DNA of 26,873 nucleotides from JAMCRM01 sp035561075 (lineage in GTDB: Bacteria; Acidobacteriota; Terriglobia; Bryobacterales; Bryobacteraceae). The stretch is from NCBI GenBank assembly GCA_035561075.1, contig DATMYF010000067.1, positions 1 through 26,873 on the forward strand, given 5' to 3'. The notes beneath the pieces were generated by a model. That model did no database searches and was not told where the DNA came from. It saw nothing but the letters and a program-made list of their open reading frames with translations. The position numbers and the translations under genes were made by a program. Positions within the stretch are counted from its first letter, which is position 1; the number at the start of each line of letters is the position of its first letter. Positions 8,580 through 16,977 of the stretch are shown here, one piece after another.

Positions 8580-9739
8580 AAATCACCAGGATCTCCACAA
8601 TTGTCGTGAATGCGCGCATGCGCAACTGGATCTTCGTCAAGGTCGAGACCGATCAGCCGGGCCTGTATGGCTGGGGTGAGGCGACCCTGGAATGGAAGAC
8701 CAAGGGAGTAGTCGGGGCCATCGAGGACCTGGCTGTATTGCTGATCGGGCAGGACCCGCGCCGCATCGAGTACCTGTGGCAGGTGATGCATCGCCAGTAC
8801 TTCTGGCGCGGAGGTATCACCAACTACACGGCTATGAGCGGCATCGACCAGGCACTCTGGGACATCACCGGCAAAGACCTGGGCAAGCCCGTCTGCGATC
8901 TGCTGGGAGGCCGCGTCCGCGACACCCTGCGCTTCTACGACCACCTGGGCGGCGGCACCCTGGAAGGCATGTACAAGACCGTTGAGCCTGCCGAGTTCGC
9001 CGACCGCATCCATTGCAGTATCGAGCGCGGGTTCACCGCCGTGAAGGCGATGCCGATCCCCGTCTCCGAGTACATCGAGAGCGCGTCCACGCTGAAGCGT
9101 GCCGCCAAATGCGTGGAAGCCCTGCGGGAAGCGGCCGGCGACGAGATCGACATCATGCTCGACCTGCACGCACGCACCACACCCGCCGCGGCCATTCAAT
9201 TCGGGCGCCTGCTGCTCGATTACAACCTCTACTGGTACGAAGAGCCCTGCTGGCCCGAACATGTCGACGCCCTGGTGGAGGTTGCCCGCGCGTTGCCCAT
9301 GCCCATCGCCACAGGTGAGCGCCTGGTGGGCCGCTGGGAATTTCGCGAACTGTTCGAAAAGCGCGCCTGCTCCATCGTGCAGCCGGACGTGAGCCACTGC
9401 GGCGGCATCAGCGAAGCCCGGCGCATCGCGGCCATGGCGGAGACGTACGCGATGTCCGTAGCGTGTCACAACCCGCAGGGTCCCGTGAGCACCGCGGCCT
9501 CCGTACACGTCGGTTTCGCAACCCCCAACTACCTGATTCAAGAGATGGTGCGGGCGGACGTGCCGTGGCGGAACCAGGTAGTGGACGAACCCATTCCGCT
9601 CGAAGCCGGGGAATGCAAAGCTCCCGTCCGGCCGGGCCTCGGAATCGAAATCAACGAAACGGAAGCGGCGAAGTTCCCCTTCAAGCCCGAGGTGCCCATG
9701 GCCTACAACCACCGCGATGGATCGGTCGCGGATTGGTAA
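8576..9739 (+). CDS. Enolase-superfamily sugar acid dehydratase, galactonate dehydratase-like
   Basis: A 387-residue enzyme of the mandelate racemase/muconate lactonizing group. The N-terminal capping domain covers about 1-125 and the barrel about 130-370. Metal and catalytic positions are visible: Asp196 with His198 in LDLHAR, Glu222/Glu223 in YEEP, Glu248 in TGERL, Asp271 in QPDVSHCGG, and His298 in CHNPQGPV. The DxH pairing and the HNPQGP segment are typical of the D-galactonate dehydratase/mannonate dehydratase-like subgroup, which remove water from aldonic acids to give 2-keto-3-deoxy acids in the cytoplasm. The exact substrate is not certain. The start is GTG, overlapping the previous stop by 4 nt (GTGA) with AAGGA 7 nt upstream, so translation is probably coupled. 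No aldolase or kinase for the keto-acid product is in the window. Confidence 0.88.
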   Translation: MKITRISTIVVNARMRNWIFVKVETDQPGLYGWGEATLEWKTKGVVGAIEDLAVLLIGQDPRRIEYLWQVMHRQYFWRGGITNYTAMSGIDQALWDITGKDLGKPVCDLLGGRVRDTLRFYDHLGGGTLEGMYKTVEPAEFADRIHCSIERGFTAVKAMPIPVSEYIESASTLKRAAKCVEALREAAGDEIDIMLDLHARTTPAAAIQFGRLLLDYNLYWYEEPCWPEHVDALVEVARALPMPIATGERLVGRWEFRELFEKRACSIVQPDVSHCGGISEARRIAAMAETYAMSVACHNPQGPVSTAASVHVGFATPNYLIQEMVRADVPWRNQVVDEPIPLEAGECKAPVRPGLGIEINETEAAKFPFKPEVPMAYNHRDGSVADW

Positions 9740-9749
9740 GGGTGAGCTG

Positions 9750-11489
9750 ATGCGAAGTGCGGCGCTGGTCTTCGCCTGCGCGATGATGGCCCCTTGCGCC
9801 CCCGGAGAGACTCTCCCGGGGGCGTATTTTTCGATGATGGAGAAGGGCATCGCGCGCGTCGAGACGCGCCTCGCCGCCGAACCCGGCGCCACCCTGCGGC
9901 AGATCGAGGAACAGCCCGGATGGCGGCACTTTCCTCACTCGATTCTGGCGGCGGCAGTGATGTACTCCAGGGATGCGCCCGGGAACCGCCGTTACCGGGA
10001 TGCCGCGACCCTGGCACTCGCGCTCCGCATTGGCGACCTGCTGGCAGCCGAAGACGAGCGCGGCGAGTATTACTGGCGACTCGACAGCTACTGGGATACC
10101 TACATGTGGCTGGAGGCGTACCGGCTGCTCGAACCGCGTCTCGGCGACGCCCGCCGCGCACGCTGGCGCGCCTGTCTAACCAGGAACGTCGGGATGGTGG
10201 CGGCGCGGTCTGCCGAATGGCGCGACTTCCCCGCCTACACGGCCAACTTCATCGGGACCTCGACCAACCACTTCGCGCTCTGGGCCGCCAACCTGATGAT
10301 CGCCGGCCGGCTCTTCTCAGATGCCGAATGGCGCACTCTCGGGGAGCACGTCCTCGGGCGGCTGGCGACCACCGAACAGACCCGCGATGGTTACTGGGGC
10401 GAGCACAGCCCGGCCGGTCCCACCAGCGGCTACAACCTTCTCACCCTGGCGGCCGTGGGCGTCTTCTGGGAATACACGAAGGACCCCGCCGCCCTCGAAG
10501 CCCTTCGCCGCGCCACCGATTTCCACCTCTACTTCACGTACCCCGACGGCCGTCCAGTGGAAGTCCTGAACGATCGCAACCGCTCCTGGGAACTCAATAT
10601 CTACGGCAATTTCGCCTTCACCCAGGGGCCGTCGGGCCGTCGTTTCGCGCAGTTTCTCTTCGCGCAATTCCCGAATGAGCGGCTGGATATGGAATCGCTC
10701 GGCCGAATCGCGCAGAACGCGTTGTATTACCACGACGGGACGCTCGCCCCCATCCCCCAGGCCCGTTCGAACTACGCGCGCCGCCTGGCCGGTCCCGCGG
10801 GCGTGCGGAAAGCAGGGCCGTGGGTCGCGACTCTTTCGGGCCTTATCGCCACCCGGCCGCTGGCGAGCCAGTGGTTTCTGGACCGCCAGGCGCACCTCAG
10901 CGTCTTCCACCAGAAGGCCGGGCTGATCCTCAGCGGCGGCAACTCCCGGCGTCAGCCCGAAATTGCGACCTTCGCGGAAACGACCGCCGGCACCGTCCAG
11001 CATCTGCCGCTCGACAGCCGTCTCGACATGACCGATGCCGCCGACCGGCTGTGGCTCGCCTACAATTCGTTCTTCTCGGAGATCGAAGTCCCGCGCGCGA
11101 CAGGCTCCGGGATGGACATCCGCTTTAAGATCTCGGGCCGGGGACCGGCGCCCGAAAGCGCCCGGCTGGCTCTACAGTTGGTTCTCCACCCGGGCGAGGA
11201 GTTGGAGACCGCCGCGGGCGTTCGCGTCCGTCTCGATCAACAGCGCGTAACCCTGAATTCCACCGAGATCGCCGGCGCAATCCGCCACCATGGCTGGAGC
11301 ATCGAAACCGGCGCCGACTGCTCTCTCGTTTGGCCCGTGTACCCGTACAGCCCCTATCGCAACGGTCCGGAGACGCGCCTCGACCGCGCCGTCGGGGTCC
11401 TGACGTTCCCCCTGCGATTGAAGTCCGAAAAGGACCGCTTCGTTAGGCCCAATGAACAAGTGATTAGCGTGCGGTTGAAGGTGCGCTGA
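9750..11489 (+). CDS. Secreted protein resembling toroid-fold polysaccharide lyases (heparinase/alginate-lyase type)
   Basis: A 579-residue protein with a signal peptide (MRSAALVFACAMMAPCA). The ATG at 9750 is chosen because AAGGGTGAG precedes it by a few nt; an in-frame ATG at 9717 lies inside the dehydratase gene. Residues about 20-350 are rich in helices with repeated aromatic and small residues (DSYWDTYMWLEAYRLL, GTSTNHFALWAANLM at about 168-182, DGYWGEHSPAGPTSGYN at about 213-229). This looks like an alpha/alpha toroid. The last ~220 residues look beta-rich, ending RLKVR. This two-part layout, and an Asn-His pair followed by a Tyr, recall heparinase II/III or alginate-lyase-like families, but I do not recognise the exact family and catalysis is inferred. 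It closes the + strand operon, 10 bp after the dehydratase. A strong hairpin with a T-run lies within its signal-peptide region. Confidence 0.6.
   Translation: MRSAALVFACAMMAPCAPGETLPGAYFSMMEKGIARVETRLAAEPGATLRQIEEQPGWRHFPHSILAAAVMYSRDAPGNRRYRDAATLALALRIGDLLAAEDERGEYYWRLDSYWDTYMWLEAYRLLEPRLGDARRARWRACLTRNVGMVAARSAEWRDFPAYTANFIGTSTNHFALWAANLMIAGRLFSDAEWRTLGEHVLGRLATTEQTRDGYWGEHSPAGPTSGYNLLTLAAVGVFWEYTKDPAALEALRRATDFHLYFTYPDGRPVEVLNDRNRSWELNIYGNFAFTQGPSGRRFAQFLFAQFPNERLDMESLGRIAQNALYYHDGTLAPIPQARSNYARRLAGPAGVRKAGPWVATLSGLIATRPLASQWFLDRQAHLSVFHQKAGLILSGGNSRRQPEIATFAETTAGTVQHLPLDSRLDMTDAADRLWLAYNSFFSEIEVPRATGSGMDIRFKISGRGPAPESARLALQLVLHPGEELETAAGVRVRLDQQRVTLNSTEIAGAIRHHGWSIETGADCSLVWPVYPYSPYRNGPETRLDRAVGVLTFPLRLKSEKDRFVRPNEQVISVRLKVR
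9797..9832 (+). terminator. Terminator-like hairpin inside the start of the lyase-like gene
   Basis: The arm 9797-9809 (CGCCCCCGGAGAG) pairs with 9811-9824 (CTCTCCCGGGGGCG), giving about 13 pairs with a single bulged G and a tiny loop. TATTTTT follows at 9825-9831. This is a textbook intrinsic-terminator shape, but it lies 48 nt downstream of the ATG at 9750, encoding residues about 17-27. It may end transcription of the five upstream genes unless ribosomes follow closely, or it may mean the true start is an ATG at 9834 or 9837 just beyond it. Confidence 0.55.
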
Positions 11490-12012
11490 TTCGATTGGAC
11501 TGGAATTCCGACGTATCGAACCATGCGCTCGCAGAGGGAGTGCAACCGTACACCCCGCTGCTGCCACTGGAACTAAAGCCGTAGATCCCCATGGCGATGA
11601 CGAAGCCCGCGGGCGCCGCCGCGATCGGACCCAGCACATTCCCGTTCTGGGCTTCCCTGACCGTGGGGATCAGGTTCAGGGCTTCCTCAAGCACCTTGAG
11701 CCTGGTCTTCTGCGGGTCCGTCAGAAGCTCCAGGTTCTTCTTCTGGGAATCGTTGGCCTGGGCTTTCAAGTGGCGGCAAATAGCCTCGATCTCGGCGTAA
11801 CGGATTCCAAGCGGGCCCGGGTCCAGCGGTTCCCGTGCGGTCTCCTGCGCAATCTCCGTTTAAACCTGCCGGATGCGGGTCTGTTTTTCCTGCGAGAAGC
11901 GATTGTATTCGCCATTGTTCGCCAGGATGGTTTCAAGCTGGGAATCGGAGAGTTGGAGGAACTCTTTTGCGGACGCGGCGAGCAGCAGCATGGCCGAAAA
12001 AGCGAGCCTCAT
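11464..12012 (-). pseudogene. Small secreted protein gene interrupted by an in-frame TAA
   Basis: Reading leftward from the ATG at 12012, one frame runs for 183 codons to a TAA at 11464-11466, broken only by a TAA at codon 51 (11860-11862). The first part starts with a signal-like MRLAFSAMLLLAASA and continues SDSQLETILANNGEYNRFSQ. After the stop the same frame continues as helix-rich sequence (QKKNLELLTDPQKTRLKVLEEALNL) and a Gly/Ser-rich tail. The LTDPQKxxLKxLEEA segment resembles Spy/CpxP-like secreted helical proteins common in Acidobacteria. Because both parts share one frame and one apparent protein logic, a single nonsense change (for example CAA or GAA to TAA) is the simplest explanation. 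An ATG at 11769 could still start the second part. The 3' end overlaps the lyase-like gene tail to tail by 26 bp. Confidence 0.6.
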
Positions 12013-12021
12013 GGGTCCATG

Positions 12022-13200
12022 TTACATCGTGCGAGGTCGCTTGGCCGAGCGAAGCAGAGGCACGTCCGCATCCGCCGGCGCCAAAAGGGCGTCGTTCGGG
12101 TAGTAATGGTCCACGTTGTCGCGGGTGATTAACTGGTGCGTGGTGAAGGCGGCCGGGGGCACAGGCTTGCGCCGTAGGATGTCCAGGGCGAGCGAGATGA
12201 TGCCGTCCCCGTACTTCTCCGGGAAGTACCCGACCGAGCCGACCAGTCGCGATTCGGGCCTGCGCATCTCAACGCGGGCTTCGGGCGACGCGTTCTGCCC
12301 CATCACGGCGCACCGGTCGGCGCGGCCGGCCTCCTCGAACGCACGCAGCGCGCCGATGGCGCTCGGGTCGTTGATAGCTGCCACCAGCGTGCGTCGCGCG
12401 CCGCCCTGCCGGATGTGCTTCCGAACCACCTCCAGGCTGGTCCCGAACCGGCCGTTGCCGTTCAGTCGGACCACCCGGCTGTCAGGGATGCCGGGCAGCA
12501 GTTCCCGGATCCCGATCAGCGCCCCTGTGAGCCGCGCCGCCGGAATGGGGCCGGACATTCGGAGCTCGAGCATGATGACTTCGTCCACCTCGCCGTGCCA
12601 GTGCTGCTTTGCCCAGCGCCCCAGATAGCGGCCGCCGATCAGGCCGGCCATGTAGTTGTTCGCGCCGTAGTAAGTGGCGCCCGGATGGGGAATCTCGACA
12701 GCGATGAGGGGGATCCCGGCTTCCATCAACTTCGCCGAGATCACCGGAGCCGCAAGGTGCTCGTCGGCCTGGAATTCCACGACCAGGTCTACCTTGTCGC
12801 GGATGAACGTCTCGACGTTGCGGATAGCTGCTTTGGCGCTATAGCGATTGTCGAGCACCAGCAGGTCCACGCCCTCCTGCCGGGCCGCCCGGGCGAGCCC
12901 TTCGGCCACATCACGGGAGAAGGAAAACTCGCTGCTGTGGGCGCCGTGACCAATGCGGAATGGGCGGCGCTTCAGCGGCCGGATGCCAAGACGGTACTCA
13001 TGGCTGCCGACGCGTTCCACCAGACCGCGCCGCTCCAGTGTGTAGAGCAGCCGCAGGGCGGTGGGCCGTGCTAGCCCCGTCCGGTCCGCCACGTCCCGTA
13101 TGCGCAGCAGTTCTGCCTCGGACTGGAAGGCCTCCAGGATGTCGCAGGCCCTCAGCACGGCGGTTACGAGATACCGTTCTCGGGTTTGATCCGATTTCAT
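12022..13200 (-). CDS. Hybrid regulator: IclR-type winged helix fused to periplasmic-binding-protein-like sensor
   Basis: A 392-residue cytoplasmic regulator of unusual make-up. Residues about 9-73 are an IclR-type helix-turn-helix (VLRACDILEAF, LRIRDVADRTGLARPTALRLL, RRGLVERVGSHEYRLG). IclR proteins normally continue with a GAF-like effector domain. Here residues about 82-370 instead read as a ribose-binding-protein/LacI-type sugar sensor (Peripla_BP_4 class): RIGHGAHSSEFSFSRDVAEG, then VDLLVLDNR, DLVVEFQADEHLAAPV, AGIPLIAVEIPHP, ATYYGANNYMAG, and VGSVGYFPEKYGDGI. The protein has no signal peptide, so the sensor works inside the cell. It is divergent from the GH43-like and rhamnosidase genes, with 132 bp between starts, so a sugar from those enzymes is a likely ligand. 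A putative operator overlaps its own start codon, suggesting autoregulation. Confidence 0.85.
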   Translation of the reverse strand: MKSDQTRERYLVTAVLRACDILEAFQSEAELLRIRDVADRTGLARPTALRLLYTLERRGLVERVGSHEYRLGIRPLKRRPFRIGHGAHSSEFSFSRDVAEGLARAARQEGVDLLVLDNRYSAKAAIRNVETFIRDKVDLVVEFQADEHLAAPVISAKLMEAGIPLIAVEIPHPGATYYGANNYMAGLIGGRYLGRWAKQHWHGEVDEVIMLELRMSGPIPAARLTGALIGIRELLPGIPDSRVVRLNGNGRFGTSLEVVRKHIRQGGARRTLVAAINDPSAIGALRAFEEAGRADRCAVMGQNASPEARVEMRRPESRLVGSVGYFPEKYGDGIISLALDILRRKPVPPAAFTTHQLITRDNVDHYYPNDALLAPADADVPLLRSAKRPRTM

Positions 13201-13274
13201 CTTGCGAAATGTTACCTTACGCGGACCTCAATAGGCAAGCGGCGCCCGCATCCGATTCAGCTCGCACAATGAAA
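13195..13274. promoter_or_regulatory. Putative paired operator between hybrid regulator and GH43-like gene
   Basis: Two motifs lie in inverted orientation: TTTCATCTTGCGAA at 13195-13208, covering the regulator start codon, and CTCGCACAATGAAA at 13261-13274. Read in the same direction, the second is 12 of 14 identical to the motif before the isomerase gene and the first is 11 of 14. Each is itself a loose palindrome (TTC-N7-GAA, with CTC in one arm). Their centres are 65 bp apart, close to a whole number of helical turns plus 0.2. This fits a regulator that binds two sites on the same DNA face. Confidence 0.5.
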
Positions 13275-13332
13275 TCCAGTCTGGGGCTGCGAAGCCCTTG
13301 CGCCCGCTCCGCGGCCCGTTCATACTTCACCC

Positions 13333-14370
13333 ATGAACCGGCGCCGCTTCCTCGGAATGGCAAGCAGCCTTGCCGCTGCGGGAAGACCTGCCGTTGCCGC
13401 CCCTGTGCCGGCCCGCCTGCTCACCCCCTACAAGGTGAATCGCCTTGTAGTGGCTCCCTCCGGAACTCACGGCGCGTTCGACGAAAAGTTCGTGGATTCC
13501 CCCTTCGTCTACAGTCACGGCGGTCGGTTCTATATGGTGTTCATTGGGTATGACGGCACGGGTTACCAGACTGGCCTCGCCTCCTCGGAGAACCTGATCG
13601 ACTGGAAGCCGGAAGGGTTGCTCCTGGGCCGCGATCCGTACAGCGATCTGTTCCGGTACAACGTGGCGCTGAGCTGGATCCTACGGGAGAACGACGTCTT
13701 CTCGCCCGGGCGGCCGAAGAAGGTCGGGGACCGCTACGTGGGCGTCTATCACGCCTATCCTCAGCCCGGCTACGAGGCGGGCCCAGCGGTTATCGGGCTG
13801 TGCCGTTCTCGCGATCTGCGCAAGTGGGAGATGGAGCCCCCCATCCTGCGGCCCGAGGACGGCGCCCGGTGGGAGCGCGGCGGACTCTACAAGCCATGCC
13901 TGGTGGAAGACCGCGGCGTTTTTCACCTCTTCTACAACGCCAAGACAGCCGAAAAACCATGGCGCGAGCAAACCGGCGCGGCGACATCGGCGGACCTGCG
14001 CACCTGGAAGCGGCACCCGTCGAACCCCATCATCGTCAATGGCCCCGCCGGCAGCCCCGACGAGCGCTTCGCCAGCGACCCTTGCGTCGTAAGCGTCGGC
14101 AAGCAGTGGGCATTGTTCTACTTCGGCCTGGACGCCAGCGGCGTAGCGCGCGACCTGCTGGCGCTCTCCCCGGATCTCGTCCGCGTCACCAAGTGCGACG
14201 GCGCGGTCGTGGACGTGGGGCCGCCCGGCTCCATCGACGAAAAGTACGCTCACAAGGCTTCCGTAATCTCTCACGGTGGCGTGCTGTACCATTTCTATTG
14301 CGCCGTTTCGAAGCAGAACCGGCGCGGGATTTCAGTGGCGCTGTCACGGCCGCTTCCGGAGACGAAATGA
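13333..14370 (+). CDS. Tat-exported GH43-like beta-propeller glycosidase
   Basis: A 345-residue protein with a twin-arginine signal (NRRRFLGMASSLAAAG, residues 2-17). The mature part has at least three related blades, each with an Asp-Glu-Lys/Arg-Phe/Tyr start and an aromatic-rich strand: FDEKFVDSPFVYSHGGRFYM (49-68), PDERFASDPCVVSVGKQW (242-259) and IDEKYAHKASVISHGGVLYH (301-320). This fits the five-bladed propeller of GH43/GH32/GH130-type glycosidases or arabinofuranosidases. Candidate acidic residues are Asp55, Asp101/Asp121 and Asp249, but I cannot assign catalytic roles. It probably trims arabinose- or mannose-type side chains outside the cytoplasm. It overlaps the rhamnosidase gene by 4 nt (ATGA) and is divergent from the hybrid regulator. 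No good Shine-Dalgarno precedes the ATG. Confidence 0.78.
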   Translation: MNRRRFLGMASSLAAAGRPAVAAPVPARLLTPYKVNRLVVAPSGTHGAFDEKFVDSPFVYSHGGRFYMVFIGYDGTGYQTGLASSENLIDWKPEGLLLGRDPYSDLFRYNVALSWILRENDVFSPGRPKKVGDRYVGVYHAYPQPGYEAGPAVIGLCRSRDLRKWEMEPPILRPEDGARWERGGLYKPCLVEDRGVFHLFYNAKTAEKPWREQTGAATSADLRTWKRHPSNPIIVNGPAGSPDERFASDPCVVSVGKQWALFYFGLDASGVARDLLALSPDLVRVTKCDGAVVDVGPPGSIDEKYAHKASVISHGGVLYHFYCAVSKQNRRGISVALSRPLPETK

Positions 14371-16952
14371 CCCCTCTACTCGCGATCCTGCTGCTGTCTG
14401 CCGGCGCCGCCCCGGGAAACGGGATTACGCCCTATGGCCTCGAATGCGAAGCGCGCCGCGATCCGGTTGGCATCGACGCGCTGCGCCCGCGGCTGGGCTG
14501 GAAGCTCCGGTCTGACCGCCGGAACCAGCGGCAGACGGCCTATCAGGTGGTGGTTGCCGCTTCTCCCGAGGCGCTCGCCTCCGGCAATGCGGAGGTGTGG
14601 GACTCCGGTCGTGTCGCCTCCGAACAGGTCGCGTGGATCCCGTACGGCGGCGCGGCCCTGCGGGCATTCCAGCGCTACTGGTGGAAGGTCCGGGTCTGGG
14701 ACGGGGACGGCCAGACGTCCCCCTGGAGCGAGCCCGCCCTGTGGACGATGGCCGCTCCGGGCCAGTGGAGGGCCGCCTGGATCGCCCACCCCGACTCCAG
14801 CCTCCGCTCCGGCCCGCTTCCCATCTTCCGCAAGGAGGTCGCCATCGACAAACCGCTCCGCCGCGCCCTGGCGCTCGTCTCCAGCCCCGGCTTCCACGAA
14901 CTGCGCATCAACGGAGTCAAGGCCGGGGACCACGTGCTCGCTCCGGCCTGGACCAATTACCGCGCCACCATCGCGTATGAGACCCACGACGTCACGGCCA
15001 TGCTGCACACCGGGGCCAACGCACTCGGCGTCCTGATAGGCAACGGCTTCTACAACGTCGCCGGCGGGCGATACACGAAGTACACCGGCTCGTTCGGACA
15101 TCCGCGCGTAGCGATTGAACTCTACCTGGAATTTGAAGACGGCACCACCCGCAGCATCAACGCCGACGCGACCTGGCGGGTGCACGATGGCCCCCTGACG
15201 TTCTCCTGTATCTTCGGCGGCGAAGACTACGACGCGCGGCTGGAGCTTCCCGGTTGGGACCGGCCCGGCTTCGACGATTCCACATGGCCCAAAGCGGTCA
15301 GGCTCGGGGGCCCGGGCGGCGTGTTGCGTGCCCAGGTGAGCCCGCCCATCCGGGTGCAGCAGACCTTCAGTCCGGTGCGGGTCACGGAGCCGAAACCCGG
15401 AGTGCGGGTCTACGACCTCGGCCAGAATTTCGCCGGTTGGCCTAAAATTACCGTGAGCGGGCCGGCCGGCGCCAAGGTCCTGATGACCCCGGGGGAACTG
15501 CTCGACAGCGCGGGACTGGTGACGCAACGATCCTCCGGCGGGCCAGTGTCGTTCACCTACACGCTCCGGGGCGAGGGCCGCGAGACCTGGTCGCCGCGCT
15601 TCACCTACTACGGGTTCCGCTACGTGCAGGTGGAAGGCGACGTGGTGCCGCAGCAGATCGAAGGGCAATTCGTGCATCTGGATGCCCCGCGCATCGGCCG
15701 CTTTTCCTGCTCGAACGACCTGTTCAACCGCATCCATACCCTGATCGACGCCGCCGTCCGCAGCAACCTGCAGCACGTCCTCACCGATTGTCCGCATCGC
15801 GAAAAACTGGGCTGGCTCGAGCAGGCGCATCTTATGGGCTCCTCGCTGCTGTACAACTGGGACCTGCGCACGTTCTTCCCCAAGGTGCTGCGCGACATCC
15901 GTGAGGCGCAGTTGGTGGACGGTTTGATCCCGGATATCGCGCCCGAATACGTCGTGTTCGGCGGCGGGTTCCGGGACTCGCCGGAGTGGGGTAGCGCCGG
16001 CGTCCTGGTGCCCTGGATGGCTTGGGAATGGTATGGCGACCGTCAGGCGCTGGCGGATTCCTATCGCTCCATGAAGGCCTATGCCGGCTATCTTGCGTCC
16101 CAGGCCAAAAGCGGTCTTCTGACGCACGGCCTGGGGGATTGGTACGACATCGGGCCGGGATCGCCCGGTGCTTCGCAGCTCACCCCACGGGGCGTGACCG
16201 CCACCGCCGTGTACTACCAGGACCTGCGCGTCCTCGAACGCGCCGCGCGGCTGCTCGACCACCCCGAAGAGGCTCGGCAGTTCGCGGCCGAGGCTGCGGA
16301 AGTGGCCGCCGCCTTCCAGAAGGCATTCTACAAGCCCGCCGAGGGGACGTACGCCACCGGCAGCCAGACCTCTCTGGCCATGCCCCTGGCCCTCGGGCTG
16401 GCGCCCGAAGCCGCGCGCCCGGCCCTGGTCGAGAAACTGGTGGCCGATATTCGCGGTCGGGGCAACCACACCAGCGCGGGGGACGTGGGGTATCGCTATG
16501 TTCTCGAAGCCTTGCTCGCGTCGGGCCGCAGCGATGTGGTCTTCGAGATGGCCAACCAGACCACTAAACCGAGCTACGCGGCCCAGCTTGCCGCGGGCGC
16601 CACCGCCCTTGCCGAGGCCTGGGACGCCGACCCCCGCAGTTCCCAAAACCACTTGATGCTGGGCCACATCGAACAGTGGTTTTGGGCCGGCCTGGCGGGC
16701 ATCTGTCCCGACCCCGAGGCCCCTGGGTTAAGCCGCATCCGCATTCAGCCCGAGCCCGTTGGCGATGTCAAATGGGTGAAGGCGTCATGGGAAACGTTCC
16801 GTGGTACGGTGGCAGTTGACTGGAAAATGGTGGGAGGCACGTTCCAGATGCAACTGGACGTGCCTCCCGGGATAACGGCCGAGGTCCGTCTTCCTAGCGG
16901 CTCCAAGACCATTGTTGGCTCGGGCCGTCATGAGTTTCAGGACCGCCGCTAA
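14367..16952 (+). CDS. Alpha-L-rhamnosidase, GH78 family
   Basis: An 861-residue secreted glycoside hydrolase that releases terminal alpha-L-rhamnose from plant glycans or glycosides. The start at 14367 (CCGGAG 5 nt upstream, ATGA overlap with the GH43-like stop) opens a signal peptide (MTPLLAILLLSAGAAPG); the frame is open well upstream, but only as a shadow. Domains in order are an N-terminal fibronectin-like/Bac_rhamnosid_N part (about 20-330: RPRLGWKL, YWWKVRVWDG, WTNYRATIAYETHDV, GNGFYN), a concanavalin-like part (about 335-440: YDLGQNFAGW), the (alpha/alpha)6 catalytic barrel (about 445-780) and a small C-terminal beta domain. The catalytic hallmark TDCPHREKLGWLEQ lies at 473-486, with WGSAGVLVPW and LGDWYDIGP after it, and NHLMLGHIEQWFWAGL near 760. 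It ends at a strong hairpin shared with the convergent isomerase gene. Confidence 0.95.
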   Translation: MTPLLAILLLSAGAAPGNGITPYGLECEARRDPVGIDALRPRLGWKLRSDRRNQRQTAYQVVVAASPEALASGNAEVWDSGRVASEQVAWIPYGGAALRAFQRYWWKVRVWDGDGQTSPWSEPALWTMAAPGQWRAAWIAHPDSSLRSGPLPIFRKEVAIDKPLRRALALVSSPGFHELRINGVKAGDHVLAPAWTNYRATIAYETHDVTAMLHTGANALGVLIGNGFYNVAGGRYTKYTGSFGHPRVAIELYLEFEDGTTRSINADATWRVHDGPLTFSCIFGGEDYDARLELPGWDRPGFDDSTWPKAVRLGGPGGVLRAQVSPPIRVQQTFSPVRVTEPKPGVRVYDLGQNFAGWPKITVSGPAGAKVLMTPGELLDSAGLVTQRSSGGPVSFTYTLRGEGRETWSPRFTYYGFRYVQVEGDVVPQQIEGQFVHLDAPRIGRFSCSNDLFNRIHTLIDAAVRSNLQHVLTDCPHREKLGWLEQAHLMGSSLLYNWDLRTFFPKVLRDIREAQLVDGLIPDIAPEYVVFGGGFRDSPEWGSAGVLVPWMAWEWYGDRQALADSYRSMKAYAGYLASQAKSGLLTHGLGDWYDIGPGSPGASQLTPRGVTATAVYYQDLRVLERAARLLDHPEEARQFAAEAAEVAAAFQKAFYKPAEGTYATGSQTSLAMPLALGLAPEAARPALVEKLVADIRGRGNHTSAGDVGYRYVLEALLASGRSDVVFEMANQTTKPSYAAQLAAGATALAEAWDADPRSSQNHLMLGHIEQWFWAGLAGICPDPEAPGLSRIRIQPEPVGDVKWVKASWETFRGTVAVDWKMVGGTFQMQLDVPPGITAEVRLPSGSKTIVGSGRHEFQDRR

Positions 16953-16977
16953 GCGGCCCAATCACTCCATGAACAAC

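Noticed and set aside
14376..16667. A 763-codon open frame on the minus strand opposite the rhamnosidase
   Set aside because: The + strand has unmistakable GH78 motifs throughout; the antisense frame has none and is explained by high GC.
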